A stretch of DNA of 12,420 nucleotides. Source: Dissophora ornata. Lineage: Eukaryota; Mortierellomycota; Mortierellomycetes; Mortierellales; Mortierellaceae. This document shows positions 1 to 9,528 of the stretch, in pieces. Where the stretch lies: contig MU617475.1 in the NCBI GenBank assembly GCA_025201705.1, forward strand, positions 1 to 12,420, given 5' to 3'. A model generated the notes under the pieces. That model had not been told where the DNA came from, made no database searches, and was given only the letters and a program-made list of their open reading frames with translations. Numbering within the stretch: the stretch's first letter is position 1; each line of letters opens with the position of its first letter. The position numbers were made by a program, and so were the translations under genes.

Positions 1-40
1 AAAAAAAAACTCATTTTGGACGTTTATATTTTTTTTGTAG

Positions 41-1532
41 CGCAAAAAAAACTACGACAACAAAGAGCGGTCAGGACCAGACTACGAGGGCAGTAACAGA
101 ACCTCTGACAGAAGCGACAACAGAGATGGACAAAAACCAAAACCTCCTTCACTACAGCAACTTCAGCATGCCGCCCAGCTTGCCTACCAATTCCCAGTGC
201 CAGAGAAGGGTCGCAACTGGACCGTCTCGATTGCTCTGCCGGGAAGTATCCTTGACGGCTCCTTAACCGTGGAGTTGAAGACATATCTCGTCGGACAGGT
301 GAGGCACTATTTAAAACAATTCATAGCTTGTGCAGTGTCTGATAGGTAGTATTAGGCCATGATGACTGACAATTGCCTTTCTGGTGTCTGTTTCTGTCGT
401 TTTGCCCTTAGATCGCGAGAGCGTGCGTGATGTTCAATGTGGATGAGATTGTGATTTATAACGAATCTGCAAAGGGATTGTCAAAGGAGAACCTCGGCAA
501 GGACGACTACCTGCCCAAATCTGACCCAAATCTCTTTATGGGTCGTGTTCTCCAGTACCTCGAAACACCTCTGTACGTTCTTATGGGAATGTGATCTGAT
601 CCTCACCAATACATTTTGGAATCGCAGGAGGATCATATCAAGCTGATCAAATTATAACTGTCATACCATTTTTTTTTGTAGATATCTCCGGAAACTCTTG
701 TTCCCAATGCACCGTGACCTCAAATTCGCAGGACTTCTCAACCCTCTGGATCCACCCCATCACGTTCATCTGGATGAGCGTTCTCTTTACCGTGAAGGCG
801 TTGTTGTGCGAGCAAGAGATCAAAACTACTCGATCGTCAATTGTGGAATGCGCAAGGAAGTATTGATCGATCGATTGGTACCAACAGGATCCAGGGTCAC
901 CGTCAAAATTCACGGTGCAGAAAAGGACAAGAAGAAGATGGACAAGAATGCAAAGACACAGGCAGCCATCACAGCCATGGAAGCTAGTCTGTCAAACGAC
1001 ACGGCTGCTCTCCAAAAGTACTTTATGGGCACAGTAGTGTCGCCAAAGACACCGAGGGAGGAGACAGGCTACTACTGGGGTTATCAGGTTAGGCTGGCAG
1101 ATGCAGTCTCCAAGGTTTTCACAGAGTCGCCATTTCCTGTAAGTCGATGTTGTTTTCATTTCCGTACTCTAGAGCTTCGTTGAAGAGTGTAATCTGACCT
1201 CGCTCTTTTGTGTTTTCTGTATTCCTACCGCATAGAATGGATACGATCTTACGATCGGCACTTCGGACAAAGGAGCACCCGTCTCGCCGGCTGTCATCTC
1301 CTCCATCCCGCACTTCTCACACGCCCTTATTGTCTTTGGAGGCGCAACCGGCATCGAAACCGCTGTCGATGCCGACGAGGATCTGAAGTGCGACGCAGAC
1401 GAGACGAAAGACATGTTTGATCTCTGGCTCAACACCTGTCCAGCTCAAGGAAGTCGCATTGTCAGGACAGAGGAAGCCTTGCTGATCACCATGGCCACTC
1501 TCCAAAGCACGCTCGCATCCCAAGGAATCTAG
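41..1532 (+). CDS. SPOUT1: SPOUT-domain RNA methyltransferase (CENP-32/C9orf114 family), 5' partial
   Basis: Putative SAM-dependent RNA methyltransferase of the SPOUT1/CENP-32 family (alpha/beta trefoil-knot fold with an inserted OB-like domain). The human member is linked to RNA methylation and to centrosome attachment at the spindle; the role in fungi is inferred. Exons: 41-298, 412-572, 682-1138, 1236-1532 (TAG). Introns are 299-411, 573-681 and 1139-1235, all GT-AG, and the phases join without a break into 390 visible residues. An acceptor (T-tract then GTAG at 37-40) opens the first visible exon, so a short 5' exon lies outside the window. Diagnostic blocks, numbered from the first visible codon: TVSIALPGSILD (about 62-73), YLRKLLFPMHRDLKFAGLL (141-159), GLLNPLDPPHHV, YWGYQVRLA, YDLTIGTSDKG (295-305), the knot glycine loop FGGATGIE (326-333) and NTCPAQGSRIVRTEEAL (358-374). 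The N-terminus is polar and low in complexity. A Lys-rich insert (about 221-256) in the OB-like part looks longer than in vertebrates. It is convergent with the helicase gene. Recognition is secure; substrate is unknown. Confidence 0.95.
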
Positions 1533-1559
1533 ATCTGAAAACATTTTTACCACAAACCT

Positions 1560-1565
1560 TTTAAT
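1560..1565 (-). terminator. Possible polyadenylation signal of DHX29 (ATTAAA on - strand)
   Basis: Read on the - strand these bases are ATTAAA, the common variant of AATAAA. They lie about 86 nt after the DHX29 stop codon and overlap the SPOUT1 signal on the other strand, so the two 3' UTRs would overlap tail to tail. Confidence 0.4.
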
Positions 1566-1568
1566 AAA
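1563..1568 (+). terminator. Polyadenylation signal of SPOUT1 (AATAAA)
   Basis: AATAAA lies 31 nt after the SPOUT1 stop codon, a normal distance for a short fungal 3' UTR. It is embedded in a near-symmetric segment (1559-1570) whose other strand carries ATTAAA, a variant signal suited to the convergent DHX29 transcript. Confidence 0.6.
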
Positions 1569-1594
1569 AGTGGCATCCTGGCATCTTGCATCAT

Positions 1595-1608
1595 ACACAC
1601 ACACACAC
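1595..1608. repeat. (AC)7 dinucleotide microsatellite
   Basis: Seven AC units lie between the two convergent stop codons (1532 and 1653), within the expected 3' UTR of the DHX29 transcript. This is a simple sequence repeat with no coding role. Confidence 0.8.
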
Positions 1609-1650
1609 TTTCGCGTATACCAGGATTGTGCGTGATTTTAATTGTATCGT

Positions 1651-4600
1651 CTATGCTAAGAAAACATTCTTTTCCTTGTGCTTCAAATGTCCCGACTTAT
1701 CCTCTGGTCTCATCGAATCGTCCTCACCCTCAAGGATAGCCACAATCATCTCGAGCCAGCGCTCTTCTCGTTCTGTCGTGCCCTTCTCTGGCTCGTCGAT
1801 TCGTTTTTGAAGGATCTTGTCCTATAAACACAACAACATTTTCGTGTTAACCTACAAATGTCTGTAATAGGGCACATGTAATTTGGATGTCATTTTATCA
1901 GCGTACCAGTTCCTCGCGCATCATCTTGAAGACGACGGCAGTTTTGGCGTGGCATTTGAACTGGACCCATTTGTCGACTGTCAAGTGCTTGGCGTGATGC
2001 TTTCAAAAGGAGTAAAGGTTCAAGGAATGATTTAATACAAGCCTGCAACTCCAAAACAATTAAATAAAAAAGGGCGAAAAAAGACTTTACCTTGATGGAC
2101 ATGTCGCCTCCAAAGAGGACCAACGGAAACTGCCCTACACGACAACTCTCCCAGACATACATTCGCGTGGACTTTACCAAACTGTTGAACACAAACCATG
2201 GGCTAAGGTCAAGACCCATGGCGGCTGCAGCGGCTCCTCCCTTGGTAAAGTTGACCGATGATGGGTGGATCCATACCGTTTCCTGCTTAGGTCCAGTCAC
2301 ATACGCCTTGAGAGTGTCGTTACGCATCATCACCTTGGGATACATTCCCGCCGTAATAGCCGCATTCATGACAGGGATCGACCTTTGGTAGACGTTGTAC
2401 TCTGGGATCACAGGACAGAACGAAATGCGATGGCTGAACCTCTCTCTACTCAGCTCCCGCTTCGTCTCAGCATTCACCTTCACAAAACCGGTGCCGACGA
2501 GGAATCCTAGGAACTGCTTCTTCATGTCTTCCATCATGGTCAAGTTTTGATGGCTTAAAAAGTTCTTGCGGCAGTAGTTGAAGATCCCATTCGGTTTCGC
2601 CTGATATGCCTGCCGCCATCCAAGATAGGCATTGTACCAGGTCAGCATATCCGAGTCTGCAAGCTTGAATTTTGCTTTGGCAGCGTCCGCCTCATCCTCG
2701 GCCCCAAACGGCGTCACGAACGGCGACTTGAAACTGAGCATAGCGGCAATGGTCAAGATAGGATCGAGACACTTGAAGATCGATCCAAAGAGAATCATCT
2801 TCCCGATGTGCACGTCAACAGGGAGGTTACACAGATGGATTCCCAGAGGCGTTAGTTCCTCGGCCTTGGTCAACGCTCGGACATCCTGCAGCGCCTGGAT
2901 CGCGTTCTCAATAGCTTTGGGAGGAGGCGCGTCTAGAGCGCTTCCTAGTACCTCCGCAATCTCGCCAAGCTCACACATCTTGATCATCAGGCACAGCTCT
3001 TCCAGAGGCATGCGCAGGATCTCGGGCATCTGGTACTCGGGCATGTACTCTTCAAATGTCGTATTGGAGAAGAGATGGAAGCACACTCCCTCCTGAACTC
3101 TTCCAGCTCGTCCTCGCCTCTGACGCGCGTTCGCCTTGGCAATAAACCGCTCCTGCAATGTAGTAACCCTCTTCTTTTCGTCAAACTTGATCTGCTTTGA
3201 CTTGCCAGTATCGATAACGATAGTCACATCCGGGATCGTAATACCAGTTTCCGCAATGTTGGTGGCCAACACAATTTTTCGGACTCCTGGCGGCGGCACA
3301 TCAAAGACCTGGCTCTGTCCCTCAGAAGAAACAGAGCTATGCAAAGGCCAGAGGGAGAACTGGGATTCGTCCGCGAAACGTCGGTTAGCCTTTAAAGTAT
3401 CAAAAACCTTTCGGATTTCGGGCATGCCTGGCAGGAATACCAGGATAGCACCTTCCTCAGGAATAGTAATATAGTTAGCAGAGTCCTGGTTGTGCGGGGT
3501 GCGTCGGTCTCCAGGAAAACAAATGTATTCCAAAAGTAACTGGATGAGGTCAAAGTTGATCCTGTTCTCATCAATTCGCCTCAACATCTGGTCGGTCCTG
3601 TTCAACATGGCTGCGCCTTGCAGAGAATCATCCGTAAGAGTCACTCTGGCATCGGCTTCCTGGGAAACATAGTCGTCCATGTCGTTTTCCCACTGCAGGT
3701 GAACAGTTTGCCGACTAGCACCCTTGCCAGCAATGTCTACCGACCCCTTATCTGTGGAATAAAGTAAGAGCTATTGTGAGTGCAAAGCGCATACCTTTTA
3801 GAGTGGCATGAAAAATATTGCCTCACTTACTCTGAATATCTTTGCGGAAACGGATGGCGTATTCAGAGTCCTCTTCCAAGGTGTAACCTGTGATTTCAAT
3901 AATGTCCTCCAAAAAGTGAGGATTCACTGGGAACGTCCTTCCAGGGACCTCAAGCACAGGGCATCCATTGAAGTATTGTGAGAAGCGGGCAGAATCAACC
4001 GTGGCACTCATTAAAATAACCCTAGAGGCGTTGATGTAATTTCAAAAAGGTTATTATCGTCCACCTGCAACAAGTGAATGCCATCTCTGACCTTCGCGAT
4101 AACACCCTCGTCAACTTACTTCAGATCTGGACGGCGAGGCAGTAGTTTCTTGAGAATGATCAGCAAAAAATCCGACTCTAGAGTTCTCTCGTGCACCTCA
4201 TCGATGACCAAGTGGGTGACGCCTTTCAAAGTCTTATCGCTCTCTAGTCGTCTGAGAAGGATACCAGTCGTGCAGAACTTGAGAATGTTGGTGGGGGCCA
4301 CACGCGACTCTAGTCGAATCTGGTAGCCGACCAGAGTATTGGGCTTACCAGCCGAGTTCTTGGAGTCGCCCAATTCCTCTGAGACACGATTCGCGATTGA
4401 GATGGCCGAGATTCGGCGAGGTTGCGTGCACACGATATCGCATTGGTCTCCCAGCCCTGTTTCGAGCATGTGCTCTGCTAGATATTGAGGTACCTGTGTA
4501 CTCTTTCCGCATCCTGTCTCTCCTGACACAATTAGCACCTGATGGCTAGCCAACAGTGAAAAGACCTGGTCCCTGAACTGGTAGATGGGCAAGTCCATGC

Positions 4601-6738
4601 GCTTTTTGAACAGCTTGATATGGCTGTGTCTTTTGAGTCGTTGTTTCCAGTTCTCCTGAAGCGCCCTTCCGGCCGGTGTGATCACAACCTCCTTGTCCAT
4701 CTGCTCTTTTATCTCCTGTCCTTGCTCTTCTTGCTGTGCAAAACTGTCATGGGTATCATCGGACACTCGATTGGGCAGCTTATCAGTCAGAGCCTTGATA
4801 AACGACAGGCGATCACCATCAACTGCTTTCTTGGCGTTCCTCCCAGCAGACTCCTTCTCGTCGATCCACTCGAGCCACAGATCACGGTATGTTGGAGGCA
4901 GAGATCGATACATAGGCAAAGGTGTGAGTTCGAATAAAATTTTTGTGGCGACATAATTCTCAGCTTCAGCCATGTTCTCGCATCCCTCCTCACTCATTTC
5001 GGCGGAGGAGACACTGCCACTACCCCAAGTAATTGTGACGGTCGCAAGGGATACCGCAGATGTCGACCGTGGTGTCTTCTTATAGGCGATCTTGGCATGG
5101 CGATCTTTCTTGCGAATAAACTCTGCAAGTACGACCTTGGGGGATCCTCCACTCCAAGACGGGTTCGCCATCTGTCGTAGTTTAACAGCTTGGCTTTGCT
5201 GATTCTGAAGCGCTGATGATGCGTCTGATGTCTCTGTGTCCCACATGGACCCCAACATGCCCTCGCCACCATCCTCAGCGTTGTCCTCCCTGGATGCCTC
5301 CCTCTCCTTTTCCTTTTTGCGCTTCACCTTTTTCGCCTTTTTCTTTTCTTCAATCATCCTTTGTTTCAGCATTGACTCTGCTAGCTTCTTGTTGAAGGTG
5401 AAGTCGATGTCGAGGTCGTTGATTTTTGAGTTTAGAGTCTCTATTTTTCGAGAGATGGCTTTCTGATCTGCCGGTGCCTCTGCCTCCAATAGTGCTTGCT
5501 TCAACTCTGTCAGCGACAATTTATAATTAACGTATCGCTCATTGGGATCCTCCGCTTCCACTTCCTCGTCAGAATTTTCCTATGTTTTGAGGGATAGATG
5601 AGTGAATTCCTCAAAGTACAATCCAGAGCGCGAGGTAGTGATGCCAATGACTTACAGCGAGGGCGGTCTGAAGAATCCACTCTTTCTGCTTCGATGCCGT
5701 TGCAGCCTTTGCAGCCTGATCTGCCTTTTGCTCCTGCTCTTGCTCTGGTTCTGCGACCTGATTTTGCTGAGGAGTGCTAGGTCGTAATGATATTGAGGCA
5801 GATTCCGGCAATGAAGGGGTATGATCAGGGAACCGCTGGGCGGCATGGACAGAGATCTTCATTTCTAACATATGACAAAAGATGGTCAGTCATTTCGAAG
5901 TTCTTTGGTAAATGTAGCGAAATATTTGATTTTTTTGAGAAATTCTGCTTACCGTCTTCGTGGTAGACTTTATCTACAAAGCCCCTTGGAAGTTTCTCCG
6001 AGTCGAGATGCATGCAGAGCTGTCAAATAGACAAGGGTTTGTTTTAGATCAATGGCTGTTTTGCAAAGTAAGCTTATTGCAGTCAAGTCCGAGTCATACC
6101 CAGTCAAGTGCATCCTCCGACTCTCCAGTATAAGTGTGCCTGAGCGCTTCCTCAATGTCAGTTTTCTCAAAGCCGAGTCGAAGTAGGGCGAGATAGGTAA
6201 CATTGAGCTTGGCGACAGTCTGCTCCTTGCTGAGATATACGTTTGGCTGGAACGCGGCTAGATACAATTACACAGTGAGATCTGATCGCACGGTCAGCGG
6301 CCAAATTGTGAATACTTGCCATTGATGTGTGGAGGACCACCTGTTTTTTTTTCGCAAACACTTGCCTGCGTCCTTTGCCTCCACCTCCTTCAGCAATCCA
6401 ATGACGTTATTCTCCAAGTTGGACTCCATCTTCAAAACGGGAAGAGTATCAACATTGATCTTTTGACTCTGTCCCAGGAACGCGTCGACCTTGCGGAGAG
6501 AAATACTCTCCAATCTCTCAGCAAGGGAAACGAATTCATCCTCGGGCTCCTCAGTGGCTGCAGCAGCAGCTTCAGCGGCTTGATCTGTGGATATTGGCGG
6601 CGGAGAAGGTGGCGTTTCGACCACAAGCTCGGGTTCGGGTTCCGGTTCGACCACAGTAGGCTTAGCCTTTGGGATAGACGTTGTAGCGAATCCTCTCGCA
6701 TTCGCATTCGCGTACTTGTTTTTCTTCTTTGGTGGCAT
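1651..6738 (-). CDS. DHX29: DHX29-type DExH-box RNA helicase (translation initiation)
   Basis: Probable orthologue of DHX29, the 40S-bound DExH helicase that helps 48S complexes form on mRNAs with structured 5' leaders. Exons on the - strand: 6738-6366, 6257-6100, 6019-5953, 5864-5656, 5579-4120, 4021-3831, 3751-2091, 1999-1907, 1821-1651. They total 4383 nt and about 1460 residues (human about 1370), and all phases agree. Intron 1 (6365-6258) needs a GC donor; the others are GT-AG. Domains: basic, Pro/Glu-rich N-terminus ([10 protein letters not shown]); a UBA-like helical segment (about 126-177, ending SEDALDW) followed by the LPRGF block, as in animal DHX29; charged Lys/Glu coiled coil (about 335-370); dsRBD-like segment (about 415-488). 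The helicase core has Walker [10 protein letters not shown] (622-630), motif II DEVH (729-732), SAT (761-763), FLPG (925-928), ATNIAETG (982-989) and QRRGRAGR (1030-1037). Winged-helix/HA2 and OB-fold regions follow ([27 protein letters not shown]). DHX57 is less likely, because the N-terminal and OB blocks match DHX29. Confidence 0.95.
6258..6365 (-). other. DHX29 intron 1, non-canonical GC-AG
   Basis: The - strand sequence CAG followed by GCAAGT begins the intron, and CTAG ends it at 6258. The flanking exons end and start in phase 1, and the joined protein gives the conserved DHX29 segment. No GT donor near this point gives the right phase: GT at 6361, 6340 and 6337 all leave phase 2, and GT at 6315 leaves phase 0. 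GCAAGT after AG is the typical strong context of fungal GC-AG introns. A second GCAAGT occurs inside, at 6319-6314. Confidence 0.75.
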
Positions 6739-6980
6739 TTTGGTGGGACACCTTTTTTTACTGGAATGAATGGCGAAAAGAAAGATTTGCTTTCGTTGTT
6801 TTTTGTCCCGCAGTTTGAGCTCGCGTAGACTATGGTCACGTGGACCATCAGGGCATCTTTACCCTCTCTCTCTTTTTTTTTGCCACCATTACCACATTTG
6901 CAAAAAAAAAAAAAAAGAATGATGTGGTCTACTCGACAGCAACATTCTCATACCCCAAGCACTCTATCCCACAGCTCAGA
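6739..6980. promoter_or_regulatory. Shared divergent promoter region, DHX29 / HAUS1
   Basis: These 242 bp lie between the start codons of two head-to-head genes and must hold both core promoters and 5' leaders. Visible content is homopolymers (T run at 6752-6758, CT/T tract at about 6862-6880, A15 at 6902-6916). I see no convincing TATA box and no repeated operator-like site. Confidence 0.6.
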
Positions 6981-8099
6981 ATGGACGCAGGTAAATGCAT
7001 TGAAAAAAAATTGTCATTATGCAAATGCTACCTTATTTTCGTCAGCTCACTTACCCCTTGGAAAACCTCAAAGATCGATCAGTGGTTGCGGACTAAATAC
7101 CAGGGCGAGGATGTACCAGTGTTTGAACGGACAGAGGCCTCAGCCAAGAAGCTTCTTGAACTTCAACAGCTTAATGAAACCGAGGACAAACATGCGCGTC
7201 AGGCTATCGTTTCCCTTCAACAGCTTTCCACCTCTTATCGAAGCGAAGGTACGCACTGCGATATTGACTCTTGTTTGTCGCGTCAAAATATATGACACTG
7301 AATATTTGTGGTAATTGGGGGAACTAGACATCAAGCTGAAAGAGAACCTTCAGATACTTGGTCTCCAAAAGGACCTTCTATCCACAGAGTCCCAAGTGCT
7401 ACTCTCTCAACTCTCGGATTTGGCAATGCTCCTCGGAACCTCAGACACATCCCTCGCCAGCTTTCATAACAGTCTTGCTCAGCTCCACCTCGATAACCTG
7501 CACTATTCTACTCAACAGCGAGAACAGAGCCTACGGATCGATGCATTGAAAAAAAGCCAATTAGAAGCAAAAGCTGGACTCGATCGACTGTTGGAACTCA
7601 AGCGCCGTTTGACAGTGCAGAGAGACACGGAAGGCGATATCGAGCAAAGAACACGAAGGCGGAGTGCAGAACTGAGCAGGATTAAAGCCAATGAAGACAA
7701 GGACTCTTTAAGGAAGCTACAGATACAGCAGAGCAGCGATCAAGATGTAGAGGTACAAGAGCTGACCCTAGCACATCTGGCCAGCAAAGAAAAGTCTGTC
7801 GCGGATCTTGAACGGCAACTAGGCGTTCAATCCAAAAAATTGGTGGCATACCAAGAAATCCCTCCTGTATGTGTGTGTGCTTGATGCGGATTGAACAAAT
7901 ATAAACCCATTTTGGAATGAAATATTGCGGAGAAAAAAAATACGGAGCCTTTCGCTAACCAGATCTTTGTCTTTTTTTTAAAAAAAACCCCCAGGATTAT
8001 ATGCTCGCAAAGCTAAAGCTGCAAGAGGCCACCCTGCAATTGAACGAACTCACTGCAGAGCACGAATCCATGATGACGGAATTAGCCAACGAGCTGTAA
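6981..8099 (+). CDS. HAUS1: HAUS augmin-like complex subunit 1
   Basis: Coiled-coil subunit of augmin, which recruits gamma-tubulin complexes to existing spindle microtubules to branch new ones. Exons as modelled: 6981-7248, 7328-7866, 7995-8099 (TAA), about 303 residues (human 278). The introns 7249-7327 and 7867-7994 are GT-AG and phase-consistent. Family signs: near the N-terminus KIDQWLRTKYQGEDVPVFER, like the calponin-homology-like start of HAUS1; then long heptad-rich helices (about 90-269) with the DTSLASF block; and the C-terminal VAYQEIPPDYMLAKLKLQ block across the last junction. The start is uncertain. ATG 6981 is in frame only if 6991-7045 is left unspliced, yet that segment (GTAAAT to TTTTCGTCAG) looks like a 55-nt intron, and removing it shifts the frame. 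The implied residues 5-23 are Cys-rich and unlike the rest, so the true N-terminus may differ. Family assignment rests on the C-terminal two thirds. Confidence 0.87.
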
Positions 8100-8103
8100 A
8101 AAA

Positions 8104-8109
8104 AATAAA
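8104..8109 (+). terminator. Polyadenylation signal of HAUS1 (AATAAA)
   Basis: AATAAA begins 5 nt after the HAUS1 stop codon, implying a very short 3' UTR. It faces an AATAAA on the other strand 35 nt away. Confidence 0.6.
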
Positions 8110-8143
8110 GTCAAAAGGGACAAAAAAGATCTTGCGAAGGACA

Positions 8144-8149
8144 TTTATT
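8144..8149 (-). terminator. Polyadenylation signal of the pyrophosphatase gene (AATAAA on - strand)
   Basis: TTTATT on the + strand is AATAAA on the - strand, about 56 nt after the pyrophosphatase stop codon (8207-8205). Cleavage sites for both convergent genes would fall in the roughly 35 bp between the two signals. Confidence 0.6.
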
Positions 8150-8204
8150 TACAAGCCTGCACAGAATGGCGCGAGAATTGAAAAAAGTGCAAAAGTGATG
8201 ATCC

Positions 8205-9399
8205 TTAGATGTTGCTGACAAAGAACCACTTGTCGACGGAAGCATCGATAGGTGCAGCAGACTTGGGGGCGGCAGCAGGGATGCTCTTGATGATCTGATG
8301 ATCGACAGCAACCTTGTGGGGGCTGTTCGCGACAGCGACGTTGCACCTGTAGATATTTTCAATTGAAGAGTATTTCATGATGAGACGGGGGGGACGAAGA
8401 TGGCTGTGTGAAGACATTTTGGCATGAGATATGGTCCACATACACCTTGACATCGTAGGCTTCGGTCTTTGAAGGGATCTCGCCAGAGATCAGACGCTTC
8501 CAGGCATTATGGGTGTCCTTAATGACCTTGGTCGCATAAGCCTTGTCCTTGGCAGCGCCGTCGAATGCAAACTCGTTCTCGGGCTTGCCATCAGGCTTCT
8601 TGTAGATGCGGAACCAGTCGCGCGTGGCATCGACGAGTCCAGGAAGGAGACGCTCGACATCCGAAATGTCGTTCAGTTTGTCAGCCAGAGGATCCTTGAC
8701 ATCGATGACGAGAATCTTCCAGTCCGTCTCGCCTATTTTGAGGGGGAAAAAATTAAGGGAAAGGAAAAACAATTAGGGGAGGGGAAACATTCCTGGCCAA
8801 TCCTGTGGATCAATCATGCAAGATTAGGTCCTTACCCTCGTCAAGGAGAGCCATGACACCAAGGGCCTTGACCTGCTTGATCTGTCCAGTGTAGGCAACC
8901 TGCTCGCCGATCTCGCAGACATCCAAGGGATCGTTATCGCCGCGAGCCTTAGTATCCTTGTCAATGTGAGTAGGATCCTCCCAGGTCTGGGGAAGAGCAC
9001 CGTAGTTCCAGATGTAGCCGTGGTGAGGGAAGCAGTTGCGGACAAAGCGAAGCTTGCCCTTCTTGACGTCCTGCTTGATCGGGTTGAGGTCCTCGTCCTT
9101 GGAGATCTCCAGCTTGGCGTTGGACCAACGGGGGATCTCAACGATCATGTTGTAGACGTTCTTGGCGTCGTTGGCATACAGAGGAATGTCATGGAAGGCC
9201 GATACAGGAGCACCATTCTTTTCTACGTGGGAGGAAAAAAAAAAAAAAACAGCGTGGATGTGTTAGTGTGTGGGTGGGAAGGAGGGTGATCTGGGAGAGA
9301 GAACAAGGTAGGAGGGACAAAAAAGCATTGTGTACCGATGAAGACGCGGTGCTCAAGAGTGTTGGGAGCACCAACGACGCGGGTGGAGTAGTCGGACAT
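8205..9399 (-). CDS. IPP1: Inorganic pyrophosphatase, family I (soluble)
   Basis: Hydrolyses pyrophosphate to phosphate, pulling nucleic acid, protein and lipid synthesis forward. Exons on the - strand: 9399-9336, 9222-8836, 8732-8444, 8346-8205 (TAA). They total 882 nt and 293 residues, close to yeast Ipp1 (287). Introns are GT-AG; the last uses GTATGT, which alone keeps the frame. The family signature DNDPLDV is at 117-123. Metal and phosphate ligands sit two residues later than in the yeast enzyme: E50 (VEIPRW), R80, Y95 (WNY), D117, D119, D122, D149, D154, K156. The C-terminus DKWFF is typical of fungal enzymes. ATG 9399 fits the cytosolic form. The frame stays open upstream to a stop at 9621-9619 and encodes an Arg/Ser/Thr-rich stretch like a mitochondrial presequence (separate entry). 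The gene is convergent with HAUS1 and divergent from ICE2. Confidence 0.97.
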
Positions 9400-9528
9400 G
9401 TTGAATGATGCGGTTGTGATTGTGCGGGTGGGGATGGAGCGGTGGAGGGGATGGAGACGAAGAGATGAAGAGAGGACCGAGGGAGTGGTACGGCAGAAGC
9501 GGAGCGAGGATCTGATCAGGGACGCCAG
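9400..9528 (-). CDS. In-frame N-terminal extension of the pyrophosphatase, presequence-like, CTG start candidate
   Basis: Upstream of ATG 9399 the same frame is open with no ATG. From a CTG codon at 9528-9526 it adds 43 residues with six Arg, two His and no Asp or Glu. The stretch is rich in Ser/Thr/Leu: it begins ASLIRSSLRFCRTTP and ends ITTASFN just before MSDYS. That composition, with spaced Arg on an amphipathic-looking helix, is typical of a mitochondrial matrix signal. The CTG has A at -3 and G at +4, a strong context for a near-cognate start. Other near-cognates further up (TTG at 9570, CTG at 9582) are in poorer context. Translation of this segment is inferred. Confidence 0.5.

Noticed and set aside
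2092..3474. Several + strand open frames of 80-154 codons antisense to DHX29 (also 4078-5466)
   Set aside because: They are shadows of the conserved helicase exons, with no recognisable domain and no independent signals.
6320..6340. A 21-nt in-frame microexon in DHX29 intron 1 (GPPHIN)
   Set aside because: It would need a first intron of only 25 nt (6365-6341), below the usual spliceosomal limit. Skipping it gives a normal 108-nt intron in the same frame.
6316..6828. A 170-codon + strand open frame opposite the DHX29 N-terminus
   Set aside because: Antisense to exon 1 of DHX29, whose protein matches its family; the antisense product is low-complexity.
9223..9399. Reading straight through the first pyrophosphatase donor
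   Set aside because: Splicing at 9335 joins HRVFI to [15 protein letters not shown], the conserved family sequence; the read-through runs into T-rich intron sequence.
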